Below, piece after piece: positions 9,137 to 20,502 of a DNA stretch of 64,000 nt. The stretch is from Dromaius novaehollandiae (taxonomy: Eukaryota; Chordata; Aves; Casuariiformes; Dromaiidae), in assembly GCF_036370855.1 (NCBI RefSeq), contig NC_088108.1, forward strand, positions 14,779,448 to 14,843,447, given 5' to 3'. How positions within the stretch are numbered: the stretch's first letter is position 1; every line of letters begins with the position of its first letter. The position numbers and the translations under genes were made by a program. The notes under the pieces are model-generated. The model saw only the letters and a list, made by a program, of their open reading frames with translations. It was not told the origin of the DNA and made no database searches.

Positions 9137-10431
9137 TTTCTGGCAATGGTTTCCTTCAGGTTTGAGTAGATCCAGAAAGTTTTGTTTACCTAACACATAC
9201 ACATGCTTGTTCTCCAGCGGCTTAGCAAAAAACTAAGTATTGAAACTCTTCAGATATTGTTCCAAAAATTCTATTCAGTTATTACTTCTATACAACACCT
9301 AACTAAAAAAAAAAAAAAACAAAGAAAAAAAAGAAAAAGTTTAAGTAGAACTGATTCAGTTGTTTTAAAGTACTGGGTTTTGTGCAGAGAAACATCAAAT
9401 CAACCCCGAGGGCACAGCTATACTAGGATCATTTTGACACTATTTCTACAGCAGCATTTTCTTCCCCAAAGTAAACTATACAAGAGAGAAAACGTTGCAC
9501 ACAGGTCTCCCCAATAGACGTGGCCAGCAGGGCTGAATTAATCAAGGCAGGAAGACTGCAACGTCCAATGTCACTAGCCCAGAAAAAGCCCTCAGAAGAA
9601 AGGCCAAAAGTTGAATAAAACGGAGCTTTGAACGATAGGCAGGCTCTTTCAGATTCGACGCCGACAAACAATAATCAAAACCCAGTCTGCAAATTGTTTC
9701 ACGACATCACCTTGACAGCTAAACATCTGTCCAAAGGGTCATTCAAATGACAGAAACTCCCATGCGAGCTTCAGGAAAACATCCTCTTGCTGTAAGAGAA
9801 CTGTTCAGTCTAATCTCAATGTCCTGATTTCCAAACATCTCATTCCTGAGTTTAAATATTAAATATTTCATTTAATTGAAAATAGTTGCTCATTCTAACA
9901 TACCAAGAGTGTGAGGACATTTTTCAGGCAATGTTTTTTTCAATTCTGTATTGTGAATTCTTTGCCACCAGGCGGAAGTGCAGCAACACAGCTCATCACA
10001 GGTCGGATTTTTCTTTCCCCAAGACATCCAGTTTCAGAGCACCTTCAAAACTGTTACTAAATATTTAGTGTCAGGTGTATTTCTTTATTTGTCCACTTTT
10101 CAGTTTGTCTCAGTTCAGGTTTCGCAACCTTGCCTTCTAAATCCTATCCATCTAACCATGCAAGTGCATCTAGAGACTGATACTTGAGTATGTAAGACTC
10201 TACTACTATGGCTTTCTATGAAGATTTCCTCTGTGCAAGGAAATGATTGCTGCCATATGCCTATCCGATGATGCCAAAATCTCTTGTCGTAATTCACCAT
10301 TTCCAGTGTTGGCTTCCAGCCTCATCGGCTTTCTTAGTAATAAGGTGTGTACATAGTCGTAGTTTAAGAGAGAAGAATCAGGTGGGTCTGTGCGCGTCTA
10401 GATGAAAAAGTACGTATGTATGTATGCAGCT

Positions 10432-10451
10432 ATACTGCCATCTGGCAGTAT
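10432..10451. repeat. Perfect 9-bp inverted repeat, 2-nt loop
   Basis: ATACTGCCA, TC, TGGCAGTAT. Preceded by a TATG-rich stretch and located 150 bases before LTR-like element B. Present in copies 1-5. Confidence 0.8.
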
Positions 10452-10601
10452 TTGGGAATGATGACACACAGGCAACTGTGGGACTCAGGATGGCGCGGCC
10501 CATGGAAGAGGGGTTTGCGCTGGGGTGCTCCCCAAGAGTTAAGGAACCCCGGTGCACCACGGCCGGAGTCACCACACTGTGGGGTTGCTGTAGCCCTCCA
10601 G

Positions 10602-11335
10602 CGACCCCTGAGTGCTGAGCAAACCTAGTCAGCAAAGGAGAAGTGACACTGCGGACTCGCCCTGTAAGCCTCTGGGTAGCGTGGAACTGGGTTATCTGTT
10701 GAGTACGCATACTGTTGGGTGTTGAACATGCGTACTGTTATCTGTTGCCCAGCCTCTTGACCACACTGTTATTGGCTGAGGCCGTCGGTTCTGCTGTGTG
10801 ACTGTGGTCTGGCACTGTTCGAATGGGCAAGGAACTAAGCCCGGGAAGGATAAAAGAGAGTAAGCTACCTACCTCTGTGTGGACTCAGACTCGCCCTCAG
10901 TTGGCCTGCAGACCAGACAACCCACCGATCAGCGGGGACGCCACTGATGGCGACCGCCAGGGAGAACCTGAATCATCCCGGCACAGCCCGAGCGTGGTGA
11001 GAAGAGTCTGGGGAAAACTGTACCGGAGGGGTGGCCCGTAAGTACAAGGAAAGGGTGAGAATGGTCACTGTACCGCGCATCCGAGAAAAGTCACTGTACT
11101 GAGCATCCGTGGCTTAACCAGGGAGCTCTAATATGTGTATTCTATTTTCAGTTCTATTGTATTTCTAGCTTTACTATACTTTTCAGCTTTGTTATACTTG
11201 TAGATGGTTTGGTGTTAATTGTTTAGTGTTGTCATATGTAACTTCTTATACCTGCCAAATGATGATCTCTGAAGTTCAGCGCGCTAACCCAGGAATCTGA
11301 CAGAATCTCAGCTGCTCCCCTGTTGGCGCATCACA
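10602..11335 (+). repeat. LTR-like element B (copy 1)
   Basis: About 734 bases, same orientation as element A and clearly diverged from it. Relative to A it has a ~50-base insertion at ~10697-10750 containing an inverted repeat (AGTACGCAT at 10702 and ATGCGTACT at 10728), and a short tandem duplication around GTCACTGTAC at ~11065-11105. A TATA-like GGATAAAAGAGAG at ~10848 would place U3 to its left. No coding sequence. It may be a solo LTR or the 5' partner of element A in the next unit. Confidence 0.6.
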
Positions 11336-12092
11336 GTTGTGCAGGAGCTGGTAGGCTTCGAGTCTGGATTTGCTGGGAGCTGAATCAGGTCACAGCTGTG
11401 CGGGAAAGGGGCTTTGCAGCAGTTGCCACCGCTTGCGCCTGTCAGGGCGCGCGGAGCAGCAGAGGAGGGCAGCAGGCTGCCCGAGCACCGCTGGGGCGCA
11501 GGCAGTGGCTGTGGCGGGGAGGGGGCTTTGCTGCACGGGGCAGCGGGACAGAGCGCCCGCCGCCTCCAGCCCCGGCGCCGCAGCCGGGCTCCGGCTGTGC
11601 CCGCACGGCTGCTGCCGAGGCCTGGCCACCGGGACACTCTGCAGCCCCGCATTGGAAAGCCCCATTACTTGGATTTAGAAATCCTAGTTAGTGGGATTTA
11701 ACCCATTCAAGAGTGCCACCGGCACAGCCGCGGAGCGCAGACAGGCCGCGAGCCGCCGGCAGGGTGGCAGCGCTTCCCGGCCCTGGTGGGTGGGCACGAG
11801 TGCGGCGTGCCCGGGAGCCAGCGTGAAAGCGCGGGGAGCGAGCGCGGGGCTGCCGGCCTGCGGGGCTGTGAGGGGCTCTCGTAGCCGGCGTCCCCCGCGC
11901 TGCCGCTCGCCCAGGAGCGCTCCTGGCCAAAGCCCTCGGGCCCGGCCATGTTGGCACTGGAGCGCGTGCGAGTGGAGGAGCTCTGTGCCCCAAGGCCTGT
12001 GGGTGGGAGAGATCCCCCCCACCCCCGGCCCCCACGAGCTGCTCTAAGGAAACACCACTCTGGCGCTGCGTGAGCTCTGCCTCCTCTCCGTC
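11336..12092. other. GC-rich segment downstream of the membrane-protein gene
   Basis: CpG-rich sequence between element B and the polyadenylation signal of the next unit. Several overlapping open frames exist on both strands, as expected for GC-rich DNA, but none shows domain features or splice logic. Copies 4 and 5 carry an 8-base tandem duplication at 47530 and 59522. It could be a second CpG island with a promoter, but I cannot assign one. Confidence 0.45.
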
Positions 12093-12235
12093 TTTATTGC
12101 CCAGGGGCCTCCTCGTGCAGGTGGCCGGGCGCGATGATGGCACCGGCCCGAGACGGAGGAGCACGGTGCGGGCAGGCTGGGCGGAGGGACGGTGCCGTGG
12201 CCTGGTGTCGGTGCCCAGCCCGAGATGCCACCCAT

Positions 12236-13970
12236 TCAGGCCTTGTCGCCGGTTGGTGCTTCGAGCCTGCCCGTGCCAGGCGCGCCTGCGTCTGCGGTGT
12301 TCTCCTCCTGCGTGGTGGCACTGAAATGGAAGCCGGGGTTGTGTGCAGTAGCTCTCTGAAGGGCACACTGGCCAGCCCCAAGGGAAAGGGAGCAGGAGAA
12401 TACGCCCTTAAGCTGCCCCCAGAGGCCCCAAAGCAAGCCCGCCCTTGAAAGGGGCGCAGCGTAGCCTGAGCAAGGTGTCTTCTGCTTTTGTGGTGGCGAT
12501 TACCTGTCACTGGAAGAGCTTCTGCTGAACTCTCCCATGCCCGGTGTAGGAGGCAGGGATGGGAGAAGGCCGCCATACGGATTGTCGTCTTCATTGCCCC
12601 AGATGTTGCAGAGCTCTAGGCTTGCTGCACTCGGAGAAGCACACCTGGAGCAGGTACACTGCAGGCTGCTGTGAAGCTGGAAATAACACATTAGCAGATG
12701 AGCTTTGCATTGGTGCGAGTTTGAAGAGGGGAAGGTTTGAAGGGACTTGCTCGGATGGAGCTTTTTGTCCTGGAGGCAGGACAGAACTCACCTCTCCGCA
12801 GTGGCAGCGGTAGTGGCAAGCGGATGCCTCGGCATCGTCCTCTGGAGACCTAGGAATCGTACCGAGAGGTATGGTAAAGGATTTTTAGTTGTCCTTTTGA
12901 AAGGAAGCGCGCTCCCTAGGAGGGAACTTGTGCTCTGTTCCATTTGCCAGGGAAAGGGTTAAAATGCCGGCCTGGGAGCTTTCTGGGAAGCCTTGAGAGT
13001 ACCTGTGGGCTTCAGGTAAGCACTTTGTGCAGCTGTGTAATGGCTGCCTTGCAGGTGTGCTGTTCTTGTTGCCATGCCCACATTGGAAGCTGCTGTGCAA
13101 GGTGTATCACTTTGCAAGGGGTGTGAATTTCAAACATTACCTTTCTTTCCTGGTCTTGAGTCGGTAGTAGAGCCAAACGCAGAACGCAAAGAACAACGTC
13201 AAGATGACGAGCGTCAAAGTGTTGGCGACGATGACGACAACAGTTCTGCGTTTTGGAGGGCTGGGGTCAGCCTCTGCAGAACCCTTGGGGGAGAGTACTG
13301 CAAAACAGTGGCCAGAGATCAGCGTTTAATATAAACGTGCATGCTGTGGTAGGTGAAAGGTAGGAAGGGGAGGGCTGAAGCGTGAAGAGCCCAAGCGCAG
13401 CGGCACACGCATCACAGCCGTGGGGACGTGGCATCCCAGCACGTGCGGGATGCCATGTGGTATCCTAGTTTGGTGCCGTGCATTGAGAAAACGCCCCATT
13501 CTTCTCTTCTCCCCCCTGCTCCTTTTGGTGCGTTTTGCTCCTCCTCTCTCCCTCCTTCCTGCGCTGGGAGAAAGGGAAGCAGGAGCCTGCTGTCACGAGC
13601 GAGACCCGCTCTTGTGCTGGGCCGAGGCTCGGCAGATGCTTGTGTGTGCCCAGGGCGGGCAGCGCAGGAGGGCGGCGCAGAAGGCTGTGGAAAGCCGCGT
13701 CTCTGCAGAAGAGCTCCTCCTCAAGTGTTCTCAGCTTTGGAAGGGAGCCCCCTATTCTGCCTGTGCCCCCAGGTGCTGGTAGGGGCCCGTGGGAGCGCTG
13801 CCTTGCCCCTGGAGATTCACCCTTAGACAATGTTAGTGGGGGAGAGGAGGTCTTGCGTTGGAGTACGTACCTTCAGACAGCACCGAAGCCTCTCTTTCCC
13901 CAGGTATGGGGACCCCGTGTACAAGAAGAGTACACAGGAGAAGGCACACCAAGGCAGAGCAGCCAGCCAT
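12236..13970 (-). CDS. Unrecognised type I membrane protein (copy 2)
   Basis: Exons 13871-13970, 13141-13297, 12792-12849, 12504-12658 and 12236-12320. All splice sites and the encoded protein are as in copy 1; I see no coding change. Confidence 0.66.
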
Positions 13971-14678
13971 GTCTGCTGGTACTCCCAAAGCTGTGTGCGC
14001 AAATGAGGCCTGCCCGGCAACGGGGCCCTGGGTTGCCCTGGCGGTGCTGTGACATCGCCGGCGGGCGTGCAGACCTTGTGAAGGTGTCAGGAGCTCCTCA
14101 CAATGGGCCGCTGAGCGTGCGCGCGGCCTGCCAGCTCCTTCCCAGTCACCCTGCACAGGCGTGACCTCAGTGCCACCGGCTGTTTGTTGTAGGCCGTGCT
14201 TCTCCTGAGCGCCGTTTGGCGGGGAGGCGGTCTTTCACGGAGCCGGGCAGGCTGTGCAGACGAGCCTCTGCAGGGCCTGACGAAAGCTAGGGAGGATGCG
14301 CAGGAGCAGGCTGGGAGACTGTCTGGCTCCGTGCATTTCCCCACAGTAAAACAGTAGCCACAGGAAAACACTAGGCACGTTAAGGGAGTGTTTAAATGGG
14401 TACGTCTGCTTTAGACCCCACGACAGGCAGGGGCTTTCCTTTCCCCGAAGAAAGGAAGGCGGCTGTGACCCCCCCCCCACCCCTTGCTCTCGGGCTGACA
14501 CACTGCCCCGGCAAGGCAGCAAAAGCCACATTCCAAAATTCATTTTCGGGGTGCCGTGCTCCCTGGTATTGCTACCTTAGTATAATCCTTGCACTCCAGT
14601 TGGAAATAGCGTGTGGGCTGTGGCCCCATAATGCTGATATACAAGCCATGGAAGCAGTTACCCAGCGAGGGCAGTTGA

Positions 14679-14960
14679 CCTGGAAAAAACAATAGTGAAT
14701 CTGTAACCACAGAAGTGATAGAAAACACACCCATCGATGCCTTAACGCTTTTAAATGAAGACATACACAATATTGGCCAAATTACTGTACAGAATCATTT
14801 CACACTTGACTGTTTGCTAGCCTCTCAAGGAGCAGTGTGTGCCTTAACTAATGACAGTTGCTGTTTTTATGTTAACCATTTCCATCAGATTACTACTGAT
14901 GTATATCAGATAGCCAACCGCACTAAAGTTTTGCATATCGTTGGGGAGGACCTCCAGTGA
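14679..14960 (+). pseudogene. Retroviral Env TM fragment (copy 2)
   Basis: Encoded fragment same as copy 1; CX6CC intact. Confidence 0.73.
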
Positions 14961-15630
14961 CCCCTGAGTGCTGAGCAAACCTAGTCAGCAAAGGAGAAGT
15001 GACACTGCAGACTCGCCCTGTAAGCCTCTGGGTAGCGTGGAACTGGGTTGTCTGTTGACCACCCTGTTGGTATCCATCCTGTTACCGGCTGAGGCCATCG
15101 CTTCTGTTGTGTAACCGTGGTCTGGCACTGTTTGATTGGATGAAAAACCCTAAGCCTCTGAAGGACAGAAGAAAGCCACATACCTCTGTGTGGACTCAGT
15201 CTCACCCTCACTTGGCCTGCACACCCAGCAACCCACCCATCAGCAGGGACACCCCGATGGCAACTGCCAGGGAGAACCTGAATCATCCCAGCATAGCTTG
15301 AGCACGCTGAGAACAATCTGGGGAAAACCGTACTGGAGAGGTGGTCCATAAGGACAAGGAAAGGCTGAGAACGGTCACTGTACCGTGCATCTGTGGCTTA
15401 ACCACAGAGCTCTGATATGTGCATTCTGTTTTCAGTTCTTTACTTTTTAGCTTTGTTAGACTTGTAGATGGTCTGGTGTAAATTGTTCAGTGTTGTCCAG
15501 TGTCCGTCGTATGTGTGTAACTGCTTAGCTCTAGTAAATTCTTACACTTGACAAATGATGATCTCTTGAGTTCAGTGCAACTAACCCGAATCTGAAAGAA
15601 TCTCCGACGCCCCTCTATTGGCGCGTCACA
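14958..15630 (+). repeat. LTR-like element A (copy 2)
   Basis: Same as copy 1 in length and structure. Confidence 0.6.
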
Positions 15631-16614
15631 GTCAACAAAACCACCTTGGATAAAACAGTGAGTAGGCTACACCCTGCTTACGGAATATAGTCCTTGTCTC
15701 AAACAGGCCCGCAAGTTTCACTGTTAAAGTGAAACAGGTTTGTTGCCTGGGTTCAGCAACAGTTCAGCATCCTGGGCAGGGCACTCCCCTTCCTCACCAC
15801 TCCCATCCCTGCCTCTATACCCCCACCCCAAATCCACCAAAGACACTCTCCAAGCACTTCAAATGCAACTCTGACACTTCTCTTCAGTGGCAGAATTATT
15901 TCAGCCTCAGCCTCCAAACCCCTTCAGTAATACTTCTCAAACACCACTCAGCTTAGGAATCCCCATCCCTAATGATGAAGACCCCCACCCCCACCAGCCC
16001 AAAAAGTACTGACAGCAAAGCCATTCAAAATCCTGCAAGGCACATTCAAACACGAGAGCATCCCACTGTTATCTCGGCAGTCACTTGCCTTCTGGGCCAT
16101 TTTACACTGTACTTGTCTTCCTTTATCACCTCCGGTTTCAAATTCACACATACACAGTCACAAAATAAAGACTGGCCATTCAGAATGTAAGGAGGCAAGA
16201 CTACAGGCTACTTCATCTCAGCATTAAGCTCAAATATCACAAGAAACAGCTAAGCCAAGAGATGCTGTTCTGAGAAACTTCCCCACATAAACAGATGCTT
16301 TGCTTCAGACTGACCTAGCCAGGTGGCAAACTCACTAATTCAGACACACATACAAGTTCTGCCAATTGCTGTAATGTTAAGAAACAAACGGATACATGCA
16401 TATCCGCTTGGGCCCTAATGGGTGCACTTTTGCGTCTGTAACTAGAGACCCTGGATAAATAGGGAAAAAAAGAAAGCATGTATTACGACCACGAGTTTCA
16501 CTTCACACCAGCAAAAGCTGAAGGAGGCTTCAGAACTTCACACACCACCCCCAGGTGCCCTCCATGTCGGCAGGCTTCCCAATTACAGCCCACATTCCCA
16601 GCCCAGGCACTCAC

Positions 16615-18660
16615 CTGAGCACTGTCCCCCAAGGCTGAAGGCAGTTGCTGGCTGTGTTGTTTGTTGCTCCTAGGGTGGCAGCAGCGGTGGCAGCGGCAGC
16701 AGGCGCTGCTCCAAAGGTCAACCCCGCGGGCGCTGCTTGCGGGGCCGCACTGCTTACGGTGCTGATACTGAAGCTGGGTGTTGCTGCCTGGGTTGCACTA
16801 CCACTGGAAAAAGTAAACCCTCCAGTTGTCCCAGACCGAGTGGTAGTGGCGGTGGTACCAGCAGAGCCAAAAACAAAGCCAGAGGGGGCTGCTGCTTGCC
16901 TTGAGGGCGCACTAGCCGGTACAGAGCCGCCGAACCCAAAGCCTCCTGTGATACCTGCAGCTTGAGTTGTGCTACTGCCTCCCAAGTTTAATTTGGGTGC
17001 CTTTCCCCTAGGGAAAAAAAAAAAAAAAAAAAAAAAAAGTAAGGTAATCTGAGACATATATCCAGTGAACTACTAAGAATCAGCTTTCTTACAAAGTATT
17101 TACTGACAGCAGAGAACATCTTAATTTCAGAGATGTGCACTTCAGGTTCCTACTTCAAGCTAACTGCAGCCCAGTTTTGACACAGATCGCACTACAATTC
17201 CTGTCATACAGACTCCACCAAGTCCACTTTTACTGACTCCTCCTTAATTACCTCCTCCCACCAAGGTATTTACATCACCATGAATGTTTCAGAATAAGTT
17301 TCTTCTCTCAGACCTTACACATCCTTGTCACCTCCTCTGCTTCAAACTAACACAAGACTTTCTTCCAGCTGCCTTCCCACTGCTAGCCTCCATCCAACTC
17401 CCTTTCCACCGTTCTCGGGTGGAAAAGTTATTTTAAATTTAACAAACAAAAACAGTACGATGATGACAAAAGGCCTTCCTGAGCAGCAGCTGCATATTTG
17501 GAAGAAAGAAGGAAAGAACATAAGCTAAGAAGGAAAGAGTGTATTTTTTGAAAGTGAAGCCATTCTTTCGTATGATTTTCCACTAGTATAACTGCCCCAG
17601 GGACCCTCAGAAATGGCACTATTCTGTAAAGTAAAACTGAAAAGCAAAAATGCCAATAACCTCAATTACTTACCAGCTCCAGTCTCTCCCCTTTCCCAGC
17701 CACAAGGCAGATGACAAAGTAAAACTACAGCTCGCACCTGCCTAACACCTCTTTTCCATTGCTATCAATAAGATGCTGGTTCTTGGTAACCTTCATTCTA
17801 CCTTACTAACATGACCTGAGGAGCACTGCTCGGGCAAAAGCAGAGCAAGCAGGATTTCCCTGGGCTGTTTCATCACATTTTTCCACTTCAGAAGTGGGAC
17901 TATCTGGAAAGACAAATGATTCTACCAATTCCCATTCCAGGGTTTACAGTGTCTTAAAAGGACTGAAGTCCTGCTTGGGAAAGGACAGATTCTGAGCACC
18001 CCAAGTTTTAATCACAACAGAACAGGCGCACCATGCAAAAGCTCAAATTCTCCTTTTTCTTAACCAGCATGGACTCATGTCTCCAAAGCAGCAGCATAAA
18101 CATACAACTTTCAGCAGTGGAATAAGTCACAGGATTGACTGGTCTTGATAGCCCGTGGAAAAGTGAATGGAGAGAAAGAACAGGCCCCAGTAAACACCTA
18201 CGGATGTGCTGCACTGCAGCACAGGTTCACCCCGCAACAGCAGCGGCCTCGCTCTGTTCTGAGGTACTTTCCCAGGCGCCTCCAAAGCAGCAGGCCGCTC
18301 GGCAGCGCCGCCACCTCCCCCCCCGCCCCCCCGCGGCGGCGGGCGCTGGGCCGCGGGACTCACCCCAGCGAGAACACGGCCCCGGCCGGCGCCGCCGTGG
18401 CGGCGGGCTGCGTGCCGAAGCTGAAGCCGGCGGGCTGCGCGGTGCTGGCCGGCGTGCTGAGGGAGAAGAGCCCGGCCGGCTGGCTGCTGGCGGGCGTCTG
18501 CGCCGCCGTGCCGAAGCTGAAGCCTCCCGAGGCGGCGGAGGTGGAGAAGGAGAAGCCCGTCGCGGCCGTGGTGGCGGCGGCCGTCTTCGGCACGCCGAAG
18601 GTGAAGCCGCCTCCCGCCGCGCCCGACCCGAAGCTGAACTGGTTCATGGCTGCCGGCGGC
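16615..18660 (-). CDS. NUP62CL: NUP62CL 5' coding exons (copy 2)
   Basis: Exons 18364-18660 (ATG at 18647) and 16615-17007. The only coding change seen is His to Asn in GKAPKL-H/N-LGG. Asn is also the residue in human p62 at this point, so copy 2 may keep the older state. The acceptor is preceded by a 25-base poly-T, the longest of the five copies. Confidence 0.83.
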
Positions 18661-18839
18661 CTGCGAGAGAAGGGGCGCGCCGCCGTCAGCCCTCGGGGGC
18701 GGGGGGGCGCCCCACGGCCCCGGCCCGCGGCTGAAGCGACGTGCGGGGGCGCGGCTCGCCGCCCACCGGGGCTGCGGCACCGGCCGAGGGCAGGGCAGGG
18801 CAGGGCGACGGGGGCGGGGCGGCGGCCCCGAGCACCTAC

Positions 18840-19120
18840 CGGACCGACGGCGACGGCGACAGCCCCTCCCCGCCGCCAGCTCCCGCTCCCTGCACGGCGC
18901 GCGCGCCCGCTGAGGACGCTTTTTACGTTGCTTCCGGCCGGTAGACAGTGACGCAACTGCTCTGCGCCCGCCCCTCGCCCCGCCGCCCAGGCGCCGGCCG
19001 GGCTCTCACCGCTCCGAAAAACTATTGGCTCTCCCTGCCGCCGCTCATCGGACACCACGCCGCATTGGCTCACGGGGCGAGGCGGAGCGGCGGGCTCCTC
19101 GTTACTGTGGCAACGGAGGA
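18840..19120. promoter_or_regulatory. Bidirectional promoter (copy 2)
   Basis: All motifs kept; X-box at 19101-19114. Confidence 0.74.
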
Positions 19121-19205
19121 CGCGGCCGGTGCCGGGTGACGGTTGCAGGCGGCGGTACGGCCGGGGCCGGGGCGCCCTGGCGCCCGCTGAGGCGGCTGCT
19201 CGCTG

Positions 19206-19260
19206 CGTGGCGTGGCGTGGCGTGGCGTGGCGTGGCGTGGCGTGGCGTGGCGTGGCGTGG
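19206..19260 (+). repeat. (CGTGG)11 (copy 2)
   Basis: Eleven units, as in copy 1. Confidence 0.95.
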
Positions 19261-20387
19261 GCCGGGCGGCCGCGGGAGGCCGGGGCCTGGGGCGGGGTCT
19301 CCGGGGCGGTGTGCGGCTGGAAGCGGCCGGGGCACGGCGGGCTTCTGTCGACGCAGAGCGGTGCAGGCCGTGGCGCTTCCAGAACGTTCCGTGGAGGCGG
19401 GAGGCTGCACCGGGCACATGCTGCTGCGGGACCGCTGCTGCAGGGGAGGTGTTCGACCCGGAGCTGCTGGCAGCTCCCTGCGGTGGCCGGGGAGAGCTGT
19501 CCTTCCCTCGCCCCTCCTCCCTTTCTCTCCCGCCCCCGGCTTCCCCCTCTAGGCCCGTCGTTGGGTTTTGTGTTTTGCAGCAGGTTATTTGGTGGTTTCA
19601 GCGCTCTGTATGACGGGGATGGTTAAATTGCCCACTCTCAGAGTTGTCTGGTCGGGATGAGTGAAGCTGTGCTTTAAAGACGTTAAGATGCTACATGAAT
19701 GGGACTATATGGTTATATGTAAATTCACTGAGTTAATTGCTAAGTCCAATCTCCGTTCCTGGATAGCGAGAACCTGGGCTAAAGGAGGAAGACAATGCTA
19801 GATAATACAGTACTACTGGTTACAAAGCAAAGCTGTTTTCCATGGGGGCAGCTTAGATCTCTCTGCACCTCACTTCCCTGTGCTTTAGGTTGTTGGAGGG
19901 CGTACCGACTTGCCTGGGGCACTGTGCAAAGGCCCAAGACAGCTTGGACCTAGAGCTGGGCCTCTCCTAAGCCTCCCTGGAACAAGGAGGCCAGAGAACC
20001 TGGCGTGGAGACCCCTGCCTGGCTCCTCAGGGAGACAAATATAGTCCAGAATGCCAAATCGAAACCTGCAACAAGAAATTCTGCTGCCCTCAACCTGGCC
20101 ACAGGAGCAGAAAATCCATGTTTGGATGGAGCTGTGCCAGAGCTAATAAGCACTGTTAGACTTGAGCAGGCTCCACAACAAGTGCTTGTGGAGCAAAAGA
20201 GTCAATAACTTGGTTACGGACAGGGGAACATTGATTATATTCCACTGTACACGTTGGCATCTCATGTAAGTTTTTGGGCAAAGTTTATCCTTCTAGAGCA
20301 CAGCAGGAAAATTGTTTGCATTTGAGGAAGGACAGTATAGAAAAGGTGGTGTTCTTTCTTCATCTGTCACTTGTTTTTTCTGCGCAG

Positions 20388-20502
20388 GTAAGCTATGGAT
20401 ATGGATATAGATAGTATTTCCTCAGTCTCTTCTCTGCAGTCCCTTGCCAAGCTACTCAGTGATGCTCAAGAAGAAGATGACGACGACGACGACGACGACG
20501 GG
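20388..20502 (+). CDS. DNAAF6: DNAAF6 first coding exon (copy 2)
   Basis: ATG at 20395; seven GAC codons; protein as in copy 1. Confidence 0.79.

Larger units (their letters stand above)
8513..10601. other. DNAAF6 intron / segment before LTR-like element B
   Basis: Apart from the candidate exon at 9044, I see no gene. It contains an A-rich tract at ~9306-9340 whose length and interruptions vary between copies, AATAAA at 9614, a CTCF-like core (CCACCAGGCGG, imperfect) at 9965, and a perfect hairpin at 10432-10451. A minus-strand open frame at 9429-9671 has no recognisable features. The last ~190 bases before element B may belong to the retroviral element, but I cannot show it. Confidence 0.45.
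1..11982. repeat. Array unit, copy 1
   Basis: Complete unit of 11982 bases, used here as reference. Diagnostic states: (CGTGG)11 at 7216, seven GAC codons in the DNAAF6 exon, a 16-base A tract at 5033 (poly-T on the minus strand), and G at 10509 in the pre-LTR segment. Confidence 0.95.

Noticed and set aside
9429..9671. 80-codon minus-strand frame conserved in all complete copies
   Set aside because: Conservation follows from the recent duplication. No signal, domain, promoter or splice context was found.
9964..9978. CTCF-like motif CCACCAGGCGGAAG
   Set aside because: Several core positions mismatch, so it is too weak to call from sequence alone, although insulator function would be interesting in an array.
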